The translations under genes and the position numbers were made by a program. From Hyphomicrobiaceae bacterium (lineage in GTDB: Bacteria > Pseudomonadota > Alphaproteobacteria > Rhizobiales > HXMU1428-3), in NCBI GenBank assembly GCA_028285025.1, contig JANQQH010000531.1:1-5354 (forward strand): a stretch of 5,354 nucleotides of DNA, given 5' to 3'. The notes below the pieces were generated by a model. The model saw nothing but the letters and a program-made list of their open reading frames with translations. It was not told the DNA's origin and ran no database searches. Positions 1-5,354 of the stretch are shown here, in pieces. Each line of letters opens with the position of its first letter. Position 1 is the stretch's first letter.

Positions 1-886
1 CGCGGCGTAAATTGCGTGATTGATCTGAGACCATTAGCGGGGCAAACATCTTCTGCTCTGCCTTAAACATCTCTTGTTCTTTACCGCCATGTTTTTCAAA
101 CAGTTCGATCAGTTTAAATGGGGCTGGGTAATGATCTGGGCGGGCCTTGGCTTTGGTTTTATTGCGCATTTGGTTGGCGAGTAATTTGCGCACCGGCCCT
201 GTGCGCATGATTTTATGGATGAAAGACTTACCAGTTTTTGAGCGTCTGTTTTGGAGCACCGCTTTGCGTGCAGCCCAGCGCAATTCCAGCGCACTTGGCA
301 CTAACTGGTCTACCAAACCAAAGCTTTTTGCAACATTGGCTTTTAGCATCCGGCCAGTGAGCATAGAGGACATGCCATTGATTGGCCCGGCTAAGCGCAA
401 CATGCGCACGGTGCCGTGTAGCCCGGGGATGATGCCTAACTTGACCTCTGGTAGGCCTAACCGCGTGGCATCAGCGCGGGTGGCGATGCGGTAATGGCAT
501 GACATGGCAAATTCCAGCCCGCCGCCTAAACAAAAGCCGTTAATGGCCGCCACAACAGGAATGTTTAAGCGCTCCATGCGATGGAACAATTCAGTTCCTG
601 GCCCGGTTAGCTCAAGCACTTTTTCCTCAGTGTCCATGTCTTCAAATTCTTTAATATCAGCACCAGCAATAAAATTATTGCGTTTGCCGGATATAAAAAT
701 CAGACCTCGCACTTCGTTTTTTAGTTTTAAGCGCTCTACCTCATCTAAGATTGTGTTTAACTCAAGCATGGCGCGTTGGTTTAGGGTGTTCATGGACTGG
801 CCTTGGCAATCTAAGACGCCCCATGCTATTTTTTCAAAATCAACTTTGAAATCCCAGTTTTGTAATTCATTTATGTCTATATTCAT
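1..886 (-). CDS. fadJ: FadJ-like 3-hydroxyacyl-CoA dehydrogenase / enoyl-CoA hydratase, N-terminal part (cut by window edge)
   Basis: This gene encodes the N-terminal crotonase (enoyl-CoA hydratase) part of a multifunctional beta-oxidation protein. I translated 295 codons from the ATG at 884-886 with no stop before the left edge. The fold signatures are in order: an oxyanion-hole segment IAGADIKEF near residues 73-81, then GGGLEFA with a glutamate at 125, then GLPEVKLGIIPG with a glutamate at 147. These two glutamates match the catalytic pair of enoyl-CoA hydratases. After about residue 205 comes a basic linker and a YPAP segment (253-256), as in E. coli FadJ, where it leads into the NAD-binding 3-hydroxyacyl-CoA dehydrogenase domain. 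That domain would lie beyond the window, so it is inferred. A full FadJ is about 700 residues. A GGAG at 896-899, overlapping the end of fadE, is the likely ribosome binding site, so translation is probably coupled to fadE. FadB is the main alternative name. The crotonase identity is secure; the full-length architecture is inference. Confidence 0.88.
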   Translation of the reverse strand, partial: MNIDINELQNWDFKVDFEKIAWGVLDCQGQSMNTLNQRAMLELNTILDEVERLKLKNEVRGLIFISGKRNNFIAGADIKEFEDMDTEEKVLELTGPGTELFHRMERLNIPVVAAINGFCLGGGLEFAMSCHYRIATRADATRLGLPEVKLGIIPGLHGTVRMLRLAGPINGMSSMLTGRMLKANVAKSFGLVDQLVPSALELRWAARKAVLQNRRSKTGKSFIHKIMRTGPVRKLLANQMRNKTKAKARPDHYPAPFKLIELFEKHGGKEQEMFKAEQKMFAPLMVSDQSRNLRR

Positions 887-892
887 TTCACT

Positions 893-3364
893 CTACTCCA
901 CATGCTCGTGAGCTGCGTTGTGACCTGTTGATTTGGTGACCCCTTGTACCGTTTTAGGGTCAAACTGATCAACTGCAATGACTTTGGCGGTCAGCGCTTC
1001 TAAACGCCTTAAGCGGTTTGCTTCATTGTCGGATAAAATGCCTTTGTCCACCGCCTCTTGAAACCAGTCTTCCCCATGGAAACGGCGCACTTGGCCATTT
1101 TTTATGGCTGTTTCTAATTTTTTGCTCACCGGCGCCAATTCTTTAATTTCTTGCAAGGTCACCTCTAAAATGCCCGTGGCGTCTGTTTCATCCCGGCTGA
1201 TATAAACGCCCGAGGTTAAACGGTTTCTGGTGTCTTCTTCATTGAGGGTCTTTTTTACAATGGCTTTGCCCAGCCGGTCTTTGGCCGGTTTATGGTGATT
1301 GCCAAAGGGGAATACCAGACGGGCCAGTAAAAAACCCATAACTGGGGAGGGGTAATTTTCCAACACTTCGTCAAGGGCACCATAAAACCGCGCTAAAGCG
1401 TTTTGCACGCTATATTCCACCAACACCAAATCACTGGTGATTTGGCCATCATCTTCATAGCGTTTTAGAATGGATGAAATGAAATAAAGCTCACTCAGCG
1501 CATCTGCCAAGCGCCCTGATGTTCTTTGGCGCATTTTTAACGCGCCGCCGAGCAAGGCAACGGTTACATCTGACAGCAAGGCAAAATTGGCAGACCCGCG
1601 CGAGAGTGCTCGGTACCATTTGGTGATGTTGCCAGCCCGGTGCGGTGCGTGAGCAAAAGTGCCAAAGGTTATGTTATGGAACAAAGAGCCAAATATATTT
1701 GCAAGCGAGTATTTGATGTGCTCATAGAGCAGCGGCTCAAAGGCTGCAAAGCCTTGTTCTTTGTCTTCATCTTGTACTGCTTGCACTTCAGAATACAAAA
1801 AAGGGTGACTGCGCAGGGCGCCTTGGGCGAAGGTGATTAACGTCCGTGTGAGGATGTTGGCCCCTTCCACGGTAATCGCCACTGGCATGGATTGATAAGC
1901 TGCTTGCAAATAGTTGGCTGGCCCGTCACAAATGCCACGCCCAGCGTGAATATCCATCGCATCATTAACCGCGCGGCGGGCCCATTCGGTTGATTGGTAT
2001 TTGAGCAGGGCTGAGATCACAGCCGGTTTTTCCCCGCCTTGCACCATGGAGGCGGTCATGGCCCTGGCCGCTTCAAGTACATAGGCTGTTTCAACCATAT
2101 TTGCCAGGCGCTCTTCAATGCCTTCCATTTTGGCAATAGGGATGCCGAACTGATTGCGAATTTGGCCATAAGCGGTGGTAAAGCGCAGCATGGCTTTGGC
2201 CGCCGCCGTTGAGCTGGAGGGCAAAGAAATGGCGCGTCCAGCTGCTAAACAACTCATTAACATCATCCAGCCTTGGCCCACGCGCTCTTTGCCGCCAATG
2301 ATCCAATCAAGGGGGATAAATACATCCTTGCCTTCATTGGGACCATTGGGAAAGGCACAGCCATTGGGCAAATGACGGTCGCCTATTTTCACCCCGTTAT
2401 GCGTGGTTGGAATGAGCGCCAATGTGATGCCGAGGTCTTCTTGCTCACCTAGCAGTTGGTCTGGGTCGAACAAACGGAAGGCCAGGCCTAACAGGCTTGC
2501 CTTGGGGCCTAGCGTAATGTAGCGCTTTTCCCAATTCAGCTTGATGCCGGTCACCTCTTGGCCGTCATGCATGCCTTTGCAAACCACACCAATGTCACGC
2601 ATGGTGGCCGCGTCAGAGCCTGATGTAGGCCCGGTTAGGGCAAAACAAGGCACCTCTTTGCCTTTGGCTAGTCTTGGCAAATAATGCTCTATCTGCTCTT
2701 TGGTGCCAAATTTTTCGATTAGCTCACCCGGGCCTAATGAATTGGGCACCATAACGATAACAGATACATCTGGAGAGCGGGAGGCCACTTTTCCCAAAAT
2801 CAGCGATTGGGCCTGGGCAGAAAAGCCAAGCCCGCCATGCTCTTTGGAGATCAGCATGCCTAAAAAGCCATTGTCTTTGATGTATTGCCAGATCTCATCA
2901 GGGACTTGTTTGTCTTGTGAGCGGACCTGCCAATCATTTACCATTTCGCATAAGCGTTCTGTTGGTCCATCTAGGAAGGCTTGTTCTTCGTCTGATAAGT
3001 GAATGGGGCTAATTGCACGCAGTTTTTCATAATCTGGTTGTCCTGAAAACAATTGTGCGTCCCATCCAACGGTGCCCCCTTCCAGCGCTTCTCTTTCTGT
3101 ATCAGATACGGGGGGAATGATTTTTTCTATCGCGTTAAATGCGGGCCGTGCAAAATGATTAGAGCGCACAACATCAATGCTGAACAAGCCGAGTAGAGAG
3201 GTAAGTGCTGCCAAAAGAAAGAAGCAAAGGCTAAAACCACTGCTAAATAAAAGCAGAAGGCTTGTGGCCAGAAACAATCCAGCCCATGCTAGAATTGGAG
3301 CCCGCCACATAGAAAGGAAAATGGCTCCTACGATAATTAGGGCAAAAGCGATGAGATATATCAT
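893..3364 (-). CDS. fadE: Acyl-CoA dehydrogenase FadE (long, membrane-anchored, with DUF1974 C-terminal domain)
   Basis: FadE catalyses the FAD-dependent first step of fatty acid beta-oxidation, acyl-CoA to trans-2-enoyl-CoA. At 823 residues it is close to E. coli FadE (814), and from memory the two align along their whole length. Residues about 2-63 form two or three hydrophobic segments, suggesting inner-membrane attachment. The N-terminal ACAD helical region includes FLDGPTERLCEM (130-141) and VPNSLGPGELIEKFG (206-220). The middle domain carries CFALTGPTSGSDAA (240-253) and KRYITLGPKA (280-289). The C-terminal catalytic helical domain includes KMEGIEERLA (412-421) and ITVEGANILTR (497-507), whose Glu500 is in the medium-chain-type catalytic base position. 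Residues about 515-800 are the DUF1974 extension typical of FadE. The ATG start has an AAGGGA site at 3375-3380, 10 bases upstream. The gene is first in an operon with the fadJ-like gene and is divergent from soxY. Compared with E. coli, the usual EAGSDAG reads TSGSDAA here; the functional effect is unknown. Confidence 0.96.
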   Translation of the reverse strand: MIYLIAFALIIVGAIFLSMWRAPILAWAGLFLATSLLLLFSSGFSLCFFLLAALTSLLGLFSIDVVRSNHFARPAFNAIEKIIPPVSDTEREALEGGTVGWDAQLFSGQPDYEKLRAISPIHLSDEEQAFLDGPTERLCEMVNDWQVRSQDKQVPDEIWQYIKDNGFLGMLISKEHGGLGFSAQAQSLILGKVASRSPDVSVIVMVPNSLGPGELIEKFGTKEQIEHYLPRLAKGKEVPCFALTGPTSGSDAATMRDIGVVCKGMHDGQEVTGIKLNWEKRYITLGPKASLLGLAFRLFDPDQLLGEQEDLGITLALIPTTHNGVKIGDRHLPNGCAFPNGPNEGKDVFIPLDWIIGGKERVGQGWMMLMSCLAAGRAISLPSSSTAAAKAMLRFTTAYGQIRNQFGIPIAKMEGIEERLANMVETAYVLEAARAMTASMVQGGEKPAVISALLKYQSTEWARRAVNDAMDIHAGRGICDGPANYLQAAYQSMPVAITVEGANILTRTLITFAQGALRSHPFLYSEVQAVQDEDKEQGFAAFEPLLYEHIKYSLANIFGSLFHNITFGTFAHAPHRAGNITKWYRALSRGSANFALLSDVTVALLGGALKMRQRTSGRLADALSELYFISSILKRYEDDGQITSDLVLVEYSVQNALARFYGALDEVLENYPSPVMGFLLARLVFPFGNHHKPAKDRLGKAIVKKTLNEEDTRNRLTSGVYISRDETDATGILEVTLQEIKELAPVSKKLETAIKNGQVRRFHGEDWFQEAVDKGILSDNEANRLRRLEALTAKVIAVDQFDPKTVQGVTKSTGHNAAHEHVE
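896..899 (-). promoter_or_regulatory. Ribosome binding site of the fadJ-like gene, inside the end of fadE
   Basis: On the minus strand the bases GGAG lie 9 bases before the ATG at 884-886 and within the last codons of fadE, whose TAG stop is at 893-895. The stop and the next start are only 6 bases apart. This supports the chosen start, which is upstream of other in-frame ATGs, and suggests translational coupling of the two beta-oxidation genes. Confidence 0.7.
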
Positions 3365-3613
3365 AGATTTAACGTCCCTTTTTTGATTAGTATTACACCA
3401 TCATCCTTAAGTTTAAACACCCTTTCTTACTTTGTGTTTCATATTCACTTATTTTTTACCACATGGACGCCTATCAGCATTGAAATGGCCGTAAATCTCA
3501 CCCATATTTAATTATTAAAAAATGAAATTATAAGGTCACTTATTTGGATTGGCTCAAATAATATGCTTTATTTTAGATATTTTGAGACATCAATTAAGAA
3601 CCAAGGATAAGTC
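3365..3613. promoter_or_regulatory. Divergent fadE / soxY promoter region
   Basis: This 249-base AT-rich stretch separates the divergent fadE and soxY genes and must hold the start signals for both unless they are read from elsewhere. For soxY a weak candidate is TTGGAT at 3544-3549, then 17 bases, then TTTATT at 3567-3572; each box only partly fits the sigma-70 consensus. For fadE no good promoter stands out. Two perfect inverted repeats are visible: GTTTAAAC at 3411-3418 and TTTAAT-T-ATTAAA at 3507-3519. They could be operators or simply AT-rich chance. I see no known riboswitch, no FadR or PsrA consensus site, and no convincing gene here. Confidence 0.45.
3603..3607 (+). promoter_or_regulatory. 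Ribosome binding site deciding the GTG start of soxY
   Basis: AAGGA lies 6 bases before the GTG at 3614-3616, a good Shine-Dalgarno match with good spacing. The next in-frame start, an ATG at 3653-3655, has no comparable site in front of it. This favours the GTG start, giving SoxY a lysine-rich N-terminal extension of 13 residues before the Tat signal. Confidence 0.65.
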
Positions 3614-4120
3614 GTGAAAACAAAAACAAAGACGAAGCCTCACATTCATATAATGGATCGGCGGCATTTTATAATTGGTGCCGGGTTAGCAGGTGGTCAG
3701 ATTGCTGCCATTTTAGCAAATGCCCCAAGTTTTAAAATCGATACAGCACATGCACGGGCTAAAGATTATAAATCTGCTTTGCAAGAGGTCTTAAAAGGAG
3801 CAACACCGAGTCAAGAGTTGCTCAGCATTAAAATGCCAGAGATCGCAGAGAATGGGAATGTGGTCTCTGTTACGCTTGATGCCAGTGCGGCTCAACAACA
3901 AGGCAAAAACATAAACGCCTTGTATGTCTTTGCAACGGAGAACCCTTGGCCATATGTTGCCACGTTCAAGCTTTCTAAATTGTCCGGTCAGCCCAGTGTG
4001 ACCAGCCGTATGCGATTGGCCCGCTCGCAAAAGGTTATTGCTTTGGCAGCGGTTGATGATGGGTCTTTTTTGCTAGCCGAGACTTTTGTCAAAGTGACCA
4101 TTGGTGGTTGTGGCGGATAA
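3614..4120 (+). CDS. soxY: Thiosulfate oxidation carrier protein SoxY
   Basis: SoxY is the sulfur-carrying subunit of the periplasmic SoxYZ complex. In the Sox pathway thiosulfate is attached by SoxXA to the cysteine near its C-terminus and is then processed by SoxB and SoxCD. The protein is 168 residues from the GTG start. A Tat signal is visible as DRRHF (15-19) followed by a hydrophobic stretch, with a possible cleavage after AHA (45-47). The conserved core follows: LLSIKMPEIAENGN (69-82), VFATENPWPYVATF (105-118), RMRLARSQKVIALA (132-145). The protein ends in VTIGGCGG, the defining swinging-arm motif, with Cys166 the only cysteine. All functional features are intact, so it should be able to carry sulfur. 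The N-terminus before the Tat motif is a lysine/threonine alternation, which is unusual but suits a basic n-region. soxZ follows after 17 bases. No other sox gene is in the window. Confidence 0.96.
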   Translation: MKTKTKTKPHIHIMDRRHFIIGAGLAGGQIAAILANAPSFKIDTAHARAKDYKSALQEVLKGATPSQELLSIKMPEIAENGNVVSVTLDASAAQQQGKNINALYVFATENPWPYVATFKLSKLSGQPSVTSRMRLARSQKVIALAAVDDGSFLLAETFVKVTIGGCGG

Positions 4121-4137
4121 GGTGAGGAAACAAATCA

Positions 4138-4464
4138 ATGACTAAAGTGAGACCTAAAGTTCGTGTCCCTAAAACCGCTAAGGTCGGTGATGTTGTTAAG
4201 ATAAAAACACTAATCTCTCATCGTATGGAATCTGGCATTCGCAAGGATAAAAAGGGTAACGTTATTCCGCGTGATATTATTCAATCATTTGAAGCGCAAT
4301 TTGAAGGAGAACCCTTTTTTAGCGTTGATATGCATCCAGCTATTTCAGCTGACCCTTATTTTGCGTTTTATTTTAAGGTTCCCGGCTCTGGTGAATTTAC
4401 ATTTATATGGCGCGATGAAAAGGGGCAAAATTGGTCACTGAAAAGAAAACTGGCCGTCTCTTAA
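4138..4464 (+). CDS. soxZ: Thiosulfate oxidation carrier complex protein SoxZ
   Basis: SoxZ is the partner that binds SoxY and presents its cysteine arm to the other Sox enzymes in the periplasm. The 108-residue length is normal for the family. Diagnostic segments are ISHRMESGIRKD (26-37), GNVIPRDII (40-48), DMHPAISADPYFAFY (64-78) and GEFTFIWRDEKG (85-96), within an all-beta immunoglobulin-like fold. It has no signal peptide, as expected: in the known systems SoxZ is exported as a passenger of the Tat-targeted SoxY. The ATG is preceded by AGGA at 4125-4128, and it sits 17 bases after soxY, so the two are one operon. It is followed 31 bases later by a terminator, so soxZ is probably the last gene. 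Two 60-base stretches I counted (4201-4260 and 4321-4380) are about 37% GC, lower than samples from soxY and fadE. Confidence 0.96.
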   Translation: MTKVRPKVRVPKTAKVGDVVKIKTLISHRMESGIRKDKKGNVIPRDIIQSFEAQFEGEPFFSVDMHPAISADPYFAFYFKVPGSGEFTFIWRDEKGQNWSLKRKLAVS

Positions 4465-4495
4465 TTGCTTTTATTCCTCTGCTATCGACTATAAA

Positions 4496-4532
4496 GGACA
4501 GCTTTGGATGAATATCAAAGCTGCCCTTTTTT
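4496..4532. terminator. Rho-independent terminator between convergent soxZ and transporter genes, probably bidirectional
   Basis: An 11-base stem pairs 4496-4506 with 4516-4526, with a 9-base loop, and is followed by six T bases at 4527-4532 on the plus strand. In the plus-strand RNA there is one A-C mismatch. In the minus-strand RNA the same position is a G-U pair, so the stem is complete, but the T tract there is shorter (TTTAT). It is 31 bases past soxZ and 28 bases past the transporter stop, so it fits as a shared terminator, stronger for soxYZ. Confidence 0.85.
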
Positions 4533-4560
4533 AGATAAAGTTTATCAAACCTGGCCGCCC

Positions 4561-5354
4561 TTAACGGGTTGGTTTGATTTCCCCAGACTTTACACGGCTC
4601 AAATAACTAGTAACTTCACGTTTGACCACGGGCGCTAAGATATAAAGGCCAATGATATTGACAAAGGCCATGGCAAACACCATCGCGTCAGAGAACAGCA
4701 GAACTGCTTTCAAATTCATTGCAGAGCCAATGATGATTGCCAGGCAGAAGAGTAGCTTAAAGGCTAGTTCTCTTTTTGGGCCCTCGCCAACCAGATAGGT
4801 CCAGGCTTTCAAACCGTAATATGACCAAGAGATCATGGTTGAAAAGGCAAATAGCACAACGGCCAAAGCCAAAACATAAGGGAACCAGGTAAAGGCACTG
4901 GCAAAGGCGTTGGAGGTTAGCACCACCCCTTTGTCCCACGTGTCAGCCGCAGACTCAGGCCCAAGCTGGCCAGTGATGATGATCACCAAAGCTGTCATGG
5001 TGCAAATTACGACCGTGTCAATAAATGGTTCTAGTAGCGCTACAATGCCTTCCGTTGCAGGTTCCTTTGTTTGTACAGCTGAGTGGGCAATGGCAGCAGA
5101 CCCAAACCCGGCTTCATTGGAAAAGGCTGCCCGTTGGAAACCCATTATGAGCACACCAACAACACCGCCTTTGACCCCTTCAGGAGAAAACGCGCCGTTG
5201 ATGATTTGTGAAAATGCCCAGCCAACTTTGTCATAATTCAGTAAAATAATAAGGAGGGCAGCACCTACATATATTACAGCCATGAGGGGAACAATTTTAG
5301 ATGTTGTTTGGGCAATGGATTTAATGCCGCCAATGATCACAGCACCAACCAATA
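4561..5354 (-). CDS. Sodium:alanine/glycine symporter (AGCS family), C-terminal part (cut by window edge)
   Basis: This is an inner-membrane secondary transporter of the alanine or glycine:cation symporter family (AlsT/DagA-like), which imports small neutral amino acids with sodium or protons. About 263 codons are visible from the right edge to the TAA at 4561-4563; family members are usually about 450-550 residues, so the N-terminal portion lies outside. The frame is open to the edge and I see no convincing start, so the gene is partial rather than short. The family signature is clear: [20 protein letters not shown] (71-90 of the visible part), followed by [20 protein letters not shown] (101-120). 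About five to six hydrophobic segments are visible, roughly at 21-40, 62-75, 103-128, 151-175, 197-215 and 216-242. The tail is hydrophilic and basic. The gene is convergent with soxYZ and shares its terminator. The exact substrate cannot be told from the sequence. Confidence 0.93.
   Translation of the reverse strand, partial: LVGAVIIGGIKSIAQTTSKIVPLMAVIYVGAALLIILLNYDKVGWAFSQIINGAFSPEGVKGGVVGVLIMGFQRAAFSNEAGFGSAAIAHSAVQTKEPATEGIVALLEPFIDTVVICTMTALVIIITGQLGPESAADTWDKGVVLTSNAFASAFTWFPYVLALAVVLFAFSTMISWSYYGLKAWTYLVGEGPKRELAFKLLFCLAIIIGSAMNLKAVLLFSDAMVFAMAFVNIIGLYILAPVVKREVTSYLSRVKSGEIKPTR

Noticed and set aside
147..911. Plus-strand open frames of 115 and 135 codons opposite the left-hand gene.
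   Set aside because: They lie antisense to a clear crotonase-domain gene with catalytic motifs and show no family features of their own.
2700..3002. A plus-strand open frame of 100 codons within fadE.
   Set aside because: It is antisense to well-conserved FadE sequence and resembles no known protein.
3411..3418. GTTTAAAC considered as a PsrA-type fatty acid regulator site.
   Set aside because: The half-sites are in the opposite order to the CAAAC-GTTTG type of consensus, and no second copy is present.
3449..3505. An 18-codon minus-strand reading frame in the fadE leader starting at the ATG at 3503-3505, a possible upstream peptide.
   Set aside because: It has no ribosome binding site, no recognisable attenuator structure follows it, and short frames are expected by chance.
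4910..5236. A plus-strand open frame of 108 codons opposite the transporter gene.
   Set aside because: It is antisense to the family signature of the symporter and has low-complexity serine/threonine/proline-rich content typical of a shadow frame.

Overview
The window looks like chromosomal DNA of a Gram-negative bacterium, most likely a proteobacterium and possibly an alphaproteobacterium of moderate GC. The reasons are an E. coli-type membrane-linked FadE followed by a FadJ-like multifunctional protein, a Tat-dependent SoxY with its SoxZ partner, and a sodium:alanine symporter-family transporter. The class-level assignment is inference from gene content only; no rRNA or other marker gene is present.

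Layout. Positions 1-3364 hold a two-gene minus-strand operon for fatty acid beta-oxidation: fadE (893-3364) and, 6 bases downstream, a fadJ-like gene whose 3' part runs off the left edge (1-886). Positions 3365-3613 are an AT-rich intergenic region between divergent genes, which should hold the promoters for both fadE and soxY. Positions 3614-4464 are the plus-strand pair soxY-soxZ. A stem-loop with a T tract at 4496-4532 lies midway between soxZ and the convergent minus-strand transporter gene (4561 to the right edge, 5' end cut off), and probably stops transcription from both sides.

How the genes work together. FadE makes the first oxidation of acyl-CoA to 2-enoyl-CoA. The FadJ-like protein hydrates the enoyl-CoA and, through the part beyond the window, should oxidise the 3-hydroxyacyl-CoA. 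SoxYZ is the periplasmic carrier on which the Sox pathway oxidises thiosulfate and related sulfur compounds. None of its enzyme partners (SoxXA, SoxB, SoxCD) is encoded here, and soxYZ appears to be a closed two-gene unit. The transporter is an unrelated neighbour that imports alanine, glycine or a similar amino acid with sodium.

I found no mobile element, CRISPR array, tRNA, rRNA or clear new system. The point most worth a second look is the isolated soxYZ pair.
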